A stretch of DNA of 43,366 nucleotides from an archaeon (GCA_018671515.1 JABHHN010000079.1:1-43366); one strand, 5' to 3'. Counted from the stretch's first letter, positions 24,379 to 33,600 are shown. Notes: generated from the letters alone by a model not told the origin. Program-made: numbers and translations.

Positions 24379-24618
24379 TTATTCTTTACTCTCTTTAATC
24401 TTTTGTATATCACTTAATCTCTCATTTGATTTAATAGATGCCTTAAAGAGAATTTCTTTTTCCATTCTTAATTGATCTATTATATCATCTCTTCTCTTAA
24501 GCTCCTTATACAAAGTATCAATTATTTTTTTATAATTTTTATCAAATTTCTTTTTAGAAGGATTCTTCATGTATTCATCAATATCTTTCATTGGTAATTT
24601 TTTCTTTTTCCCTAACAT
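24379..24618 (-). CDS. Small coiled-coil protein
   Basis: A 79-residue Lys-rich protein; residues 25-79 predict as a coiled coil (IDTLYKELKRRDDIIDQLRMEKEIL-like heptads). The start is MLGKKKKLPMKD. No family recognised. It is one of several small helical proteins in this neighbourhood. Confidence 0.6.
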   Translation of the reverse strand: MLGKKKKLPMKDIDEYMKNPSKKKFDKNYKKIIDTLYKELKRRDDIIDQLRMEKEILFKASIKSNERLSDIQKIKESKE

Positions 24619-24716
24619 ACATTATAAGCATTATTTCATACTTTTAAAATTTTATTGCAAAAATATAATGAAAAACATAAATAATTTATACTAAATATTC
24701 AATTCACTAATTTAAA

Positions 24717-25058
24717 ATGGTAATCTCTGAAAGACAATTGGAAGAAAATGAAGCAAAAATTGACAATATATTACACAAAGTGTTAAAGTCAATGGAGCAT
24801 ATCAAACACCTTACAATGACTCTAAAAAATGCACCTACTTACAAATCCGAAGAAGAATTAAAAACATTTATCACAGATAGAACAAATAAAATTCTCTTAT
24901 TATCAGAAACTGTCACAAATCTAACAATGCTTGCAGATGAAATAGATATTGAAGATGAAACAATAACTGTAGAAATAGACACAAAAATCAGAGGAGAACT
25001 TGATACTGCTGTCCAAACTATAAAAGAAGCAAGAAGTCTATTAGGCCAAGATGATTAA
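24717..25058 (+). CDS. Small all-helical protein (unknown)
   Basis: A 113-residue acidic helical protein beginning MVISERQLEENEAK, with two or three helices and no Cys or Trp. Heptad patterns suggest dimerisation. Function unknown. It precedes the toxin-antitoxin pair on the same strand, but a 79-nt gap with its own TATA box separates them. Confidence 0.68.
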   Translation: MVISERQLEENEAKIDNILHKVLKSMEHIKHLTMTLKNAPTYKSEEELKTFITDRTNKILLLSETVTNLTMLADEIDIEDETITVEIDTKIRGELDTAVQTIKEARSLLGQDD

Positions 25059-25137
25059 GTTTCATTTTTAACCCAAATCAAAAAAAGAATAAATTTATAA
25101 AATAATCTTACTTTTCTTATTTATTGAGGATATTAAT

Positions 25138-25404
25138 ATGGAAATTGGAATAACAAAATTAAGTACAAGAGGACAAGTGGTCATCCCTAACAACATAAGA
25201 GAACAAATGGGTTTAACTGATAATGAGCAATTTATTGTCATATCCGATAATGGTGAAATAATACTAAAACCAGTTAAAGAAGCATTAAATATCAATAGAA
25301 AAAAAAGTAAGCATGCTGAAGAATTCATTAGAGCTATGAGACATGATAAAATTTTAACAAAAATGGAAAATGGTAATGAACTTTCAGCTGATAAAGTATT
25401 ATAA
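25138..25404 (+). CDS. AbrB/MazE-type antitoxin
   Basis: An 88-residue protein with an N-terminal SpoVT-AbrB DNA-binding domain: TKLSTRGQVVIPNNIREQMG (6-25). The C-terminal half is a flexible helix, typical of antitoxins that bind the toxin. AATTTATAAAATAAT (about 25088-25102) and GAGGA before ATG give promoter and SD. The AbrB domain probably represses its own operon. The toxin gene follows 42 nt later. Confidence 0.85.
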   Translation: MEIGITKLSTRGQVVIPNNIREQMGLTDNEQFIVISDNGEIILKPVKEALNINRKKSKHAEEFIRAMRHDKILTKMENGNELSADKVL

Positions 25405-25446
25405 CCTAAAATATTTAATTTTCCGAATATTTAATGAGGACATTTT

Positions 25447-25743
25447 ATGATTAAAGAACTTAAAATAAAAATTATTAGTACAGCAAAAGAGAAAAATATT
25501 ACTTTAAAATTTTCAGTTGAATTTAATAAATTATTAAAAAAACTAAAAGATAGTCATTTAAAAATAAAATTATATAAACAAATTTTAAAAATTATTGAAA
25601 ATCCAGAAATTGGAAAACACATGAAGTATAGCAGAAAAGGTGAACGTGAAATTTATCTAGATTCTTTTAGACTTTATTACAAATTTTATATGGAAGAAAA
25701 AATATTAAGATTTGTTGAATTCTCACATAAAGACGAACAATAA
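25447..25743 (+). CDS. RelE/ParE-superfamily toxin
   Basis: This 98-residue basic protein fits the RelE/ParE fold: two helices (FSVEFNKLLKKLKDSHLKIKLYKQILKIIENP) then strands with MKYSRKGEREIYLDSFRLYYKF. RelE-type toxins cleave mRNA on the ribosome; ParE-type poison gyrase. C-terminal catalytic residues are not decisive here. GAGG precedes ATG. Its location directly downstream of an AbrB antitoxin is the main support. Confidence 0.8.
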   Translation: MIKELKIKIISTAKEKNITLKFSVEFNKLLKKLKDSHLKIKLYKQILKIIENPEIGKHMKYSRKGEREIYLDSFRLYYKFYMEEKILRFVEFSHKDEQ

Positions 25744-25746
25744 TTG

Positions 25747-26226
25747 TTAAATAATAAATATTATATCTTTTCCTTCATTTATTTCTTTTTTTACTTTAAA
25801 CAATTTATTGATTTCTTTTTTTATGAAATCTAATTTTTTTGATTTTTTAAGAATTGATAATGCAAATTTATCTTTTCCCACTCTTTTTATTTCAATTAGT
25901 CCTTTTTTTATATCCTCAAAATTATGAATTGCAGTAAGAGATATCACAACATCAAATTCATTGTCTCTGAGAGGCATTTTTTCTGCCTTTCCTAAAATCA
26001 TATTTTTTTTATGTTTTGATTTTTCTATCAATTCATTTGATGGATCAATTCCAACGATGTTTTGAGTTGGAATCAAGTCCCAAGAAACACCAGTTCCACA
26101 CCCTACATCAAGTATTTTATCTTCAGAATTAATTTTGACATTTTGAAGAATTAATTTAATTTTATTAAGTTGTTCTTCTTTATAGAGTTCATCATATCCA
26201 GATGATATATTGTTATAGTATGACAT
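25747..26226 (-). CDS. Small SAM-dependent methyltransferase
   Basis: A compact class I methyltransferase. From ATG 26226 it has 159 residues with ILDVGCGTGV (motif I), GIDPSNELIEKSK, and NEFDVVISLTAIHNF (motif II/IV). The C-terminal region after KRVGKDKFALSILKK is short and lacks the usual beta-6/7 hairpin, so it is near-minimal. A longer start at 26301 is in frame, but residues before the chosen Met are hydrophobic and unlike the family. Upstream of 26226 lies an A/T-rich promoter region shared with the divergent ABC operon. Confidence 0.78.
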   Translation of the reverse strand: MSYYNNISSGYDELYKEEQLNKIKLILQNVKINSEDKILDVGCGTGVSWDLIPTQNIVGIDPSNELIEKSKHKKNMILGKAEKMPLRDNEFDVVISLTAIHNFEDIKKGLIEIKRVGKDKFALSILKKSKKLDFIKKEINKLFKVKKEINEGKDIIFII

Positions 26227-26287
26227 GATTAGATGAAAAATCATGATTATTAAATAATTTATTTTTTTATTATTTATTACCCACAAT

Positions 26288-26297
26288 CTATAAATAC
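26288..26297 (+). promoter_or_regulatory. TATA box for the ABC exporter operon
   Basis: CTATAAATAC is centred about 28 nt before ATG 26321, which would give a leaderless or nearly leaderless mRNA. Confidence 0.5.
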
Positions 26298-26320
26298 ACA
26301 TCTTCCTTACATTTCACAAC

Positions 26321-27133
26321 ATGTTAAATAAATCCCTATTCAATAAATACATCACTCTTGCAAATATCAATCTAAAACAAATCATGATTTATCGATTTGA
26401 ATTCATGATGTCAATAGTAATTACACCAATCACATTACTTGTTTATTATTTCACATGGACTGCTATTTTTGGAAATGGCATGATGACATCTACATTAGGA
26501 TATACTCTTACTGACATGATATCGTACTTCGTTGTAGGGATGGTAATAAATCATGCAATATACAACAACGTAGGAGTTGATCTTCAAAATAAAATAATGG
26601 ATGGAAGTCTTTCTGCAGATTTATTAAAACCAATATCTCCTTTTTTTGTATTTCTCATACAGAATATCACCAACAGAGCATTTGCGTTTATTGCTGAAGT
26701 TCTCCCTGTATTTTTCATATCACTATTAATGTTTAAATTTCAATTACCAAATATGTTAACTTTACTAATTTTTTTAATATCATTAATGCTTAGTTTTTTA
26801 TTAAATTTCATGATAAATATAATGATGGGTTTAATTGCATTCTGGGTAAAAAACATAAGATCTATTCAATGGTTCTGGTTTATCATAATAAGATTATTTT
26901 CAGGTGAATTTCTACCATTAGAATTCTTTGGAGCTACATTTATTACAATATCATCATTTCTTCCATTTCAATACATAAGATATAGTCCAATAAGAATTTT
27001 TATTGGGAAACTAGATGTCTATGCAAGCTTAAATGTATTATTTGTGCAAGCAATATGGATAATAATTTTAATTTTAGTTTTCCAATTTTTCTGGAAAAAA
27101 GCAATGAAGCAATTTGGAGCTGTTGGAGGATGA
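26321..27133 (+). CDS. ABC-2 type transporter permease subunit 1
   Basis: A 270-residue membrane protein with about six helices and the pattern of the DUF990/ABC-2_2 permease group (N-terminal YRFEFMMSIVITPITLL, a central GLIAFWVKNIRSIQWFWF). It pairs with the next permease and an ATPase to form an exporter. Its last four bases overlap the next ATG (ATGA), implying coupled translation. Confidence 0.88.
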   Translation: MLNKSLFNKYITLANINLKQIMIYRFEFMMSIVITPITLLVYYFTWTAIFGNGMMTSTLGYTLTDMISYFVVGMVINHAIYNNVGVDLQNKIMDGSLSADLLKPISPFFVFLIQNITNRAFAFIAEVLPVFFISLLMFKFQLPNMLTLLIFLISLMLSFLLNFMINIMMGLIAFWVKNIRSIQWFWFIIIRLFSGEFLPLEFFGATFITISSFLPFQYIRYSPIRIFIGKLDVYASLNVLFVQAIWIIILILVFQFFWKKAMKQFGAVGG

Positions 27134-27915
27134 ACCAAACAATAAACGTTATTAAAAAATCTCTTAGTTTAGTCCTTGCAAAAGAAATGATGTATAAATT
27201 CAATTTCTTTGTTAGATTTCTAACTTTAGCTACATTTGATTTAATAATCCCTCTTATGACTTTTTTAACATATCAAAATACTAATGGTTTTCCAAATTGG
27301 AATATTGACCAAATGCTTCTTTTTCAAAGTATTGCAATATTTGTAAATGGACTAGACAGAACATTTTTCTGGAGAGCTGGATGGACTGTTGCTGATGAAG
27401 TTAGAAATGGTACATTTGATAGATTACTACTGCTTCCAATTAATACAATCAAGTTTATCATTTTCAAATCAGTTGGACTTGAACATTTAGGTGAAGTCAT
27501 TATTTCAATTGCATTAATGTCATATACAATAATTAGATTAAATATTACAATTACTGCTTCAATTTTATTCATGTTTTTCCTATTTGTATTACTATCAATG
27601 ATTTTTTATTTTTCAATACTCCTAATAAGAATATCAATAATAGTTGTAAACATAAAAGCAGCTAGAGTTGGAGAATTGACAAGAACAATAAAGAGTTTTG
27701 CAAGCTATCCAACAAGTATATTTGGAAAAGCAATGTCATTTATATTACGATATATTTTCCCATTAGCAATAATTGCACAATTTCCAGCTGAATTACTTCT
27801 TGGAAGAATATCAGACAATATTTTTATAATAGGAATAGTTATCATAACATTTTATATAATCTCAAATAAAATTTGGAAAAATACTCTAAAAAAATACGTA
27901 AGTGCAGGTGGATAA
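27130..27915 (+). CDS. ABC-2 type transporter permease subunit 2
   Basis: A 261-residue protein with six predicted helices, similar in layout to the first permease: MMYKFNFFVRFLTLATFD at the start and LLIRISIIVVNIKAARVGEL mid-protein. ATG 27130 overlaps the upstream stop and has GGAGG (27126-27130) close by; longer open frame upstream is an overlap artefact. Related heterodimeric ABC-2 exporters move lipids, drugs or polysaccharides. Confidence 0.88.
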   Translation: MNQTINVIKKSLSLVLAKEMMYKFNFFVRFLTLATFDLIIPLMTFLTYQNTNGFPNWNIDQMLLFQSIAIFVNGLDRTFFWRAGWTVADEVRNGTFDRLLLLPINTIKFIIFKSVGLEHLGEVIISIALMSYTIIRLNITITASILFMFFLFVLLSMIFYFSILLIRISIIVVNIKAARVGELTRTIKSFASYPTSIFGKAMSFILRYIFPLAIIAQFPAELLLGRISDNIFIIGIVIITFYIISNKIWKNTLKKYVSAGG

Positions 27916-28897
27916 AATTATAGAAGTAAAAAATCTAAAAAAAGAATTCAAAACATTCTCAAAAGGTCATGGTATAAAGGATTCCATAAAATCATTGATA
28001 AAAAGAAATTATTCTACTGTAAAAGCACTTAATGATATAAATTTCAAAATAGAAAAAGGAGAAATTAGAGGATTTATTGGACCAAATGGCGCAGGTAAAT
28101 CCACTACTATCAAAATTCTTTGTGGAATATTATTTCCAACTTCTGGTCAAGTAAAAGTAAATGGCTTTGAACCATGGAGTCAAAGAAAAAAATATGTAAA
28201 AAACATAGGTGTAGTATTTGGACAAAAATCACAATTATGGTTTGATCTTCCACCAATTGACACATATCATTTAAATAAAGCAATATATGACATACCTGAT
28301 ACAAAATTCAAAAAAACTCTTGATTATCTTGTAAATCTTCTTGAAATAAAAGACATCATCTATAGACCAACAAGACAACTTTCATTAGGAGAAAAGATGA
28401 AATGTGAATTAGTCTCATCATTACTTCATGGTCCAGACATAGTATTTCTAGATGAACCAACAATAGGTCTTGATATAATATCAAAAGAAAAAATTAGACA
28501 GTTCATTAAAAAAATCAATAGAGAAAAACAAATTACATTCTTATTAACAACTCATGACATGGATGATATTGAAGACCTTTGCAAAAACATAATCATAATC
28601 AATAAAGGAGATATTGTCTTTGATGGAGAATTAAGCAAAATCAAAAGTGAAGTAATGAAAACAAAAATTCTTGATATAAAGTTCAAAGAGAAAATAACAA
28701 GCAAAGACATTAAAAAAATCACAAAGGGATGCATTGTTAGAGAACAAAAAGATTATGAAGCAAGAATTTCAGTAAATCTAAAAAAGACAACAATCCAGAA
28801 AGTCATGAATGATATTGTAAATGAATTCTCAATACATGACATAAATATAAGTAATCCTAGAATTGAGACTATTATTAAAAGAATTTATGAGAAATGA
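27902..28897 (+). CDS. ABC exporter ATPase
   Basis: A 331-residue ATPase. Walker A is GPNGAGKST (60-68), the signature LSLGEKMKCE and Walker B IVFLDEPTIGLD are intact, with GVVFGQKSQLW as Q-loop and TTHDMDD as H-loop. The LSLGE signature and the extended C-terminal domain are typical of the ABC-2_2 exporter ATPases. Start codon is uncertain: GTG 27902, GTG 27908, or an ATT at 27917 that sits 5 nt after AGGTGG; no ATG is available near. It overlaps the permease upstream and the PLP enzyme downstream by 4 nt. Confidence 0.93.
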   Translation: MQVDKIIEVKNLKKEFKTFSKGHGIKDSIKSLIKRNYSTVKALNDINFKIEKGEIRGFIGPNGAGKSTTIKILCGILFPTSGQVKVNGFEPWSQRKKYVKNIGVVFGQKSQLWFDLPPIDTYHLNKAIYDIPDTKFKKTLDYLVNLLEIKDIIYRPTRQLSLGEKMKCELVSSLLHGPDIVFLDEPTIGLDIISKEKIRQFIKKINREKQITFLLTTHDMDDIEDLCKNIIIINKGDIVFDGELSKIKSEVMKTKILDIKFKEKITSKDIKKITKGCIVREQKDYEARISVNLKKTTIQKVMNDIVNEFSIHDINISNPRIETIIKRIYEK

Positions 28898-29703
28898 AAA
28901 ATAAAACAACACAAACATTATCTAAGCTAACATCAAAACAAAACATCTACTTCACAAGACGTGGAAATACATCTATAAAGACCGCTCTAAAACTAGCTAA
29001 ATTACAAAACAAAACAAAAGTAATAATTCAAGATCAAGGAGGATGGATTACTTATAATCAATTCCCTGATCAATTAAAATTAGAATTAATAAAAATAAAA
29101 ACTGATGAAGGACAATCAATATTATATGAATTAAAAAAAATAATTGATAAAAACTCAATTATTTTATGGAATTCTGCACCTGGATATATCTGTTTTGAAA
29201 ATAATATGAAAGACCTCTATGACATCGCAAAAAAAAGCGATGCAATTCTAATAAATGATATTTCTGGAAGTATAGGTGAAGAATGTTCAAAATATGGAGA
29301 TATATTACTTGGTTCATTTGGGAGATGGAAACCTTTGTGGTTAGATCAAGGTGGTTTCATTGCATCAAATGAGAATTTAGAAATCGAAGAACATATTTTT
29401 GAAGAAGAATTCTATGATAAATTAAATACTGCTCTTGATAACCTTGAGAAAAGAAAGAACTTTCTTTTCTCTATATCAAATAATATTAAAAAAGAATTGC
29501 AAAATAATTCAATATTAAAAGAAAATATCCTAAAACCAGAACAAATTGGATACAATGTAATCGTAAAATTTAATAATGATGAAATAAAACAAAATATCAT
29601 AAAATATTGTGATAAAAACAACTTTGAATACACAGAATGTCCAAGATATATCAGAGTATTATATGACGCTATAAGTATTGAAGTTAAGAGATTAAAAGAA
29701 TAA
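28894..29703 (+). CDS. Minimal DegT/DnrJ-like PLP-dependent enzyme
   Basis: A 269-residue protein with a fold-type I PLP pattern. D122 in AILINDISGSIGEECSKYGD fits the pyridine-nitrogen Asp, and K146 in LLGSFGRWKPLWLDQGGFIAS fits the Schiff-base Lys of the DegT/DnrJ/EryC1/StrS group. It is about 100 residues shorter than typical sugar aminotransferases, with a reduced N-terminal portion. Its ATG overlaps the ATPase stop, so it belongs to the exporter operon; it may modify the exported compound. Five in-frame TAA codons and a TAG end it. Confidence 0.75.
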   Translation: MKNKTTQTLSKLTSKQNIYFTRRGNTSIKTALKLAKLQNKTKVIIQDQGGWITYNQFPDQLKLELIKIKTDEGQSILYELKKIIDKNSIILWNSAPGYICFENNMKDLYDIAKKSDAILINDISGSIGEECSKYGDILLGSFGRWKPLWLDQGGFIASNENLEIEEHIFEEEFYDKLNTALDNLEKRKNFLFSISNNIKKELQNNSILKENILKPEQIGYNVIVKFNNDEIKQNIIKYCDKNNFEYTECPRYIRVLYDAISIEVKRLKE

Positions 29704-29718
29704 TAATAATAATAATAG
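29701..29718 (+). repeat. Tandem TAA triplet repeat (serial stop codons)
   Basis: Five consecutive in-frame TAA codons and one TAG follow the PLP-enzyme coding sequence, immediately before the AGGTGA SD of the next gene. Either a microsatellite or a strict termination block. Confidence 0.7.
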
Positions 29719-29729
29719 GTGAATAAAAA

Positions 29730-30125
29730 ATGACATTAGAATTACCAGAAGATATGGATGAATTAGTTTATTGGACTGCAAGAAAGATTGATGATGGAAA
29801 TGTAAAAGCATGGACTTATAGAGGTGATTGTCCTGAATGTGGAAAAGCTAAAATGGGAAAACCTAAAAATAAAGATGGTAAAGCTAAAATAAGAGCTAAA
29901 TTCTATGAATGTCCATCATGCAAATTCACAATTGATAAAGAAGAATATGAAGATACTCTAGAAGCATGTATAATTTACACATGTCCTCATTGTAAACACA
30001 AAGGAGATACTAAAATACCATATATAAGAAAAAACTTCAAAGGAGTTAAATCATTAATTTTTGAATGTGAATCATGTAAAGAAAAAATCCCTATAACAAA
30101 AAAGATGAAAAAACCCAAGAAGTAA
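29730..30125 (+). CDS. Double zinc-ribbon protein
   Basis: A 131-residue Lys-rich protein with four CxxC knuckles: 34-37, 61-64, 85-88 and 113-116, forming two zinc ribbons. N-terminus MTLELPEDMDELVYWTARKI is conserved-looking and acidic. Zinc ribbons of this kind occur in RNA- and ribosome-associated archaeal proteins; exact function unknown. ATG 29730 lies 7 nt after AGGTGA (29717-29722). It may be the last gene of the exporter operon or independently read. Confidence 0.8.
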   Translation: MTLELPEDMDELVYWTARKIDDGNVKAWTYRGDCPECGKAKMGKPKNKDGKAKIRAKFYECPSCKFTIDKEEYEDTLEACIIYTCPHCKHKGDTKIPYIRKNFKGVKSLIFECESCKEKIPITKKMKKPKK

Positions 30126-30159
30126 AAATATTTAAACCAGTAGTATCAAATATTTATAC

Positions 30160-32601
30160 ATGAAAAAATCAACTATTATTTTCTTATCAATTTTCCTTAT
30201 CATAATCTCGTCTGCATATGCAAAAGAAAAAGTTTATTCTGGTTGGGTATATAGTGATGTAACATTAAAACTAGATTCAACAAATTTTAAAGTCTTTGTC
30301 AGTGAAACAGGAAATTCCATAATATTTAATTATGAAGGCGGTGTTGAGTCAGTTGACCTTGATGAATGTAAAACGTTTACTAGCAGAAAATTCTGCTTCA
30401 ATAATTCTGAATTTGTTGAAGAAACTAGAGAATACAAGGCAGATATTTACATCTATAAACTTAAACCAACAATTACTGTATCAAGATCAGTAACAAAAAA
30501 TTTAGTAAACATTGGTGAGGAATCAACTTTTAGTATTATAATAAAAAACACTGGTGACACAAGAGCTACCAACATCAAATTCAAAGAAGACTTACCATCT
30601 GCAATAACAATAACTAACACTAAAGTTTGCAAAAAAGAAGGTAATGATATTGTATGGTCTGGTGATCTTAGTGTAGGAGATACACTTGAATGTGAATACA
30701 CTGTTTATGCCAATGACGATATTGATACTACATTAAGTGCACAACTTGAATATCATGATGGGTTTTTAAATAAAAAAATATTTTCAACTTCTGTTCATTT
30801 CTATACTGCAGAAATACTTACCATAAAAAAAATAGCAGAAAAAACAACATTGTACATCAATCAAGAAACTGATTTAAGATTCAATTTGACAAATAACATA
30901 GATGGTGTAATTGAAAATGTAAAAGCAACCATATATATTCCTTCTGGATTAATAGTTAAAGATTCAAGCATACCCAAAATAGGTGATAATTACATCTGGG
31001 AAGGAAATCTTAAATTAAATAAAACTCAAGGAATTTGGTTTTCTATTGCAGGTAAAAAAGTAGGTGCAAGCAAAATTGAAATGACTGTAGATTATGAGTA
31101 TAATGATAAAAAAATTAAAATAGAAAATATAAAACAAGAAATTACAGTAGAAGAAGAAGGAATAGAATTAACAAGTGAACTTACTGACAAATTAGATATT
31201 GATGCTAATGAAGATTTTAAATACACTTTATCTATTGAAAACCTAAATGGAAATTCATATATAAAAAATATAAATGTTGAGATGGACGCAACTATTGGTA
31301 GATTTGAAAAAATCAGTTTAAATTCTCTTGCGGTCAATGGTACAAAAAAATTATATGATGCAACATTTTTAATCCCTGATATAGATGCAGCTACAAGTTA
31401 TTATATCAATGCAAATGTAAGTTATTTAACACAATATGGTGATAAAAGTTCAGAAGTACTTAAAATATCAATCAATGCTGATCCAATCCAAAAATTGACA
31501 ATTTCTAAATCTTTTTCAGCCTCTACTATTGAAGAACAAGGGGAAGCAATAGTCACGGTATATGTAACTAATGAACTTAATCAAAATCTTGAAAAAGTAT
31601 TTTTATTTGAAAAATTCCCAAAATATATTACAATAGAAGGTCAAACTTCAAATTACCTTGATCTTACAAAAGGAGAGAAAAAAATTGCTTATACATATAC
31701 TGTAAAAGCACCTAATTTTGTTTCCAAAGAAGTACCATATCCACTAAACACTACTGCTGCATATGTTGTTGATGGAAACGAAATTTCATTCACACAATCT
31801 GATATATTAAAAATTAAACCTAAAGAATTGGATTTAAAAATATCAAAAAGTATTGAAACAGGGACTATTTACATTGGAGAAACAATTAGTACTACTTATA
31901 CAATCACTAATGAAGAAAGTGAAACTATAAATGATGTAGAAATTTTTTTTACCAATGATCAATATGCTGATACTGTCAATACATTTAGTTCTTTTATTAA
32001 AAAAATAGATCCAGGTGAAAAAATTATAATTAACGATGAAAAAATTAGACCAAAAAAAATAGGATCAATAACTTTTGGTGGAGCATATGTCAATTATAAA
32101 GATAGTAGAAAAAGAAATTTCAGTAAAGATATAACTAATCTTAAAATAGAAATTGTAAAAAATTATATTGATGATGCATTAGTAATAATTGAGAAAAAAA
32201 TAGCTCTTCCAGTAATATTAGGAGAAAAGACAAAAATATACAATGAAGTTAAAAATATTGGTTCAAAAGATGTAATTGTAACAATTATAGATGGTGAAAA
32301 ATCATGGAACATCCCTATAAAAAAAGAATCCAATACATCAGTTATGTATGAATTGATATTTGATGAATTAGGATCCATGACTCTTCCTTATTCAAATATT
32401 GAATATAAAATAGGTGAAAAATCATTAAAATCTATTTCCAATGTTTTAAATTTTAAAGTAGTTGAAGAAGAATTAATTGTTGATACAAATTCCACCAATA
32501 ACAATAATGAAACAGATGATGATGAAAATATTGATGTAATATACAAAAAAAGTATTCTAAAAAAAATAATAGAATGGTTTAAAAAAGTGCTTAAAATCTA
32601 A
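30160..32601 (+). CDS. Large secreted DUF11-like repeat protein
   Basis: An 813-residue exported protein with a cleavable signal ending SSAYA (about residue 21). Five or so immunoglobulin-like repeats follow, each with a pattern such as SVTKNLVNIGEESTFSIIIKNTG or KSIETGTIYIGETISTTYTIT, typical of DUF11/CARDB-like domains. An acidic Asn/Thr-rich linker (around 773-793) precedes a C-terminal amphipathic basic helix (SILKKIIEWFKKVLKI). There is no clear transmembrane anchor, so attachment may be by that helix. TATA AAATATTTAAA (about 30125-30135) is placed for a leaderless start. Likely cell-surface. Confidence 0.85.
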   Translation: MKKSTIIFLSIFLIIISSAYAKEKVYSGWVYSDVTLKLDSTNFKVFVSETGNSIIFNYEGGVESVDLDECKTFTSRKFCFNNSEFVEETREYKADIYIYKLKPTITVSRSVTKNLVNIGEESTFSIIIKNTGDTRATNIKFKEDLPSAITITNTKVCKKEGNDIVWSGDLSVGDTLECEYTVYANDDIDTTLSAQLEYHDGFLNKKIFSTSVHFYTAEILTIKKIAEKTTLYINQETDLRFNLTNNIDGVIENVKATIYIPSGLIVKDSSIPKIGDNYIWEGNLKLNKTQGIWFSIAGKKVGASKIEMTVDYEYNDKKIKIENIKQEITVEEEGIELTSELTDKLDIDANEDFKYTLSIENLNGNSYIKNINVEMDATIGRFEKISLNSLAVNGTKKLYDATFLIPDIDAATSYYINANVSYLTQYGDKSSEVLKISINADPIQKLTISKSFSASTIEEQGEAIVTVYVTNELNQNLEKVFLFEKFPKYITIEGQTSNYLDLTKGEKKIAYTYTVKAPNFVSKEVPYPLNTTAAYVVDGNEISFTQSDILKIKPKELDLKISKSIETGTIYIGETISTTYTITNEESETINDVEIFFTNDQYADTVNTFSSFIKKIDPGEKIIINDEKIRPKKIGSITFGGAYVNYKDSRKRNFSKDITNLKIEIVKNYIDDALVIIEKKIALPVILGEKTKIYNEVKNIGSKDVIVTIIDGEKSWNIPIKKESNTSVMYELIFDELGSMTLPYSNIEYKIGEKSLKSISNVLNFKVVEEELIVDTNSTNNNNETDDDENIDVIYKKSILKKIIEWFKKVLKI

Positions 32602-32648
32602 AATTATATAAACTAAATAAATTCTTAATATATAAAAAGGGGTGTAAT

Positions 32649-33599
32649 TTGGTAGTTACTGATATTTTTGTTTGGACAAGTCTTGCAGCAGCAAGTTTAC
32701 TTATAATTAGTAATTCAGCAGCATACATCATAATGGCTATTTCTGATTACGCAAAAAAGACTGGAATTTCTGATTACCTTATTGGTTTTGTAGTCGTGTC
32801 TCTTGCTACATCTCTTCCTGAATTATCTACTGCAATAATTGCATCTGTGACAAATAGCAGTGATCTTATATTAGGAAATATAATTGGTGCAAATATTAAC
32901 GATGTAACTATAGTTTTAGGAGTTACTGCAATAATTGGAAAAAAATTATTTATTCATGGTAAAGTCCTTACAAAAACAGTATTTACTGTACTTTTTATGT
33001 CTGCACTTCCATTAATTGTCGGTGTTGATGGATATGTAAGTAGAATTGAAGGTATATTTTGCATACTTGCATTTATATTTTATATTGTTAGATTAATAAA
33101 AAAAGAAGGTAAATTAGGACATGTAAAAAAACAAGTTCTCCTAAAAGATGTCTGGGTTGATATGCTTGTAATTGGTGGAACTGTTGCAGCATTGTTATTA
33201 AGTACAAATTGGTTATTAATATCTACAAAAAGAATTGGAGAAATTCTTCATATAAATCCTTTTTTTACAGGCATGATAATAATAGGTGGAGCAACAACTG
33301 TACCTGAATTAATTGTCAATTTAAAATCAGTACTTGGAGGGACAAGTGGAATCGCTTTTGGAGATGTCCTTGGAAGTGTTGTAGCTAATTCTTCACTTGT
33401 TCTTGGTATTGCAGCTGTCATTCAACCAATAAGGTTTATTCCTGGACCATTCATAACTTCTGCAATTTTCATGGTAACAACAGTATATATTGCACTTCTA
33501 TTCATTATGAAAAAAAGTATTGATTGGCAAGAAGGTATTGGTTTGCTTCTTATCTATGCAACTTTCTTAGTCAGAGAGTATTTTACTTATTTTTCATAA
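32649..33599 (+). CDS. CaCA-family sodium/calcium-type cation exchanger
   Basis: A 316-residue membrane protein with about ten helices and the two inverted alpha-repeats: GFVVVSLATSLPELSTAI / GNIIGANINDVTIVLG in the first half and GMIIIGGATTVPELIVNL / GDVLGSVVANSSLVLGI in the second. These line the ion pathway of CaCA exchangers. Start TTG 32649 lies 4 nt after GGGGTG (32639-32644); no better ATG exists nearby. Confidence 0.92.
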   Translation: MVVTDIFVWTSLAAASLLIISNSAAYIIMAISDYAKKTGISDYLIGFVVVSLATSLPELSTAIIASVTNSSDLILGNIIGANINDVTIVLGVTAIIGKKLFIHGKVLTKTVFTVLFMSALPLIVGVDGYVSRIEGIFCILAFIFYIVRLIKKEGKLGHVKKQVLLKDVWVDMLVIGGTVAALLLSTNWLLISTKRIGEILHINPFFTGMIIIGGATTVPELIVNLKSVLGGTSGIAFGDVLGSVVANSSLVLGIAAVIQPIRFIPGPFITSAIFMVTTVYIALLFIMKKSIDWQEGIGLLLIYATFLVREYFTYFS

Positions 33600-33600
33600 A

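Noticed and set aside
26227-26301. N-terminal extension of the small methyltransferase
   Set aside because: The extra residues are hydrophobic and unlike the family; the MSYY start at 26226 matches the expected N-terminus.
27055-27129. Upstream extension of permease 2
   Set aside because: The extra 25 codons lie within permease 1, and ATG 27130 has GGAGG and the ATGA overlap.
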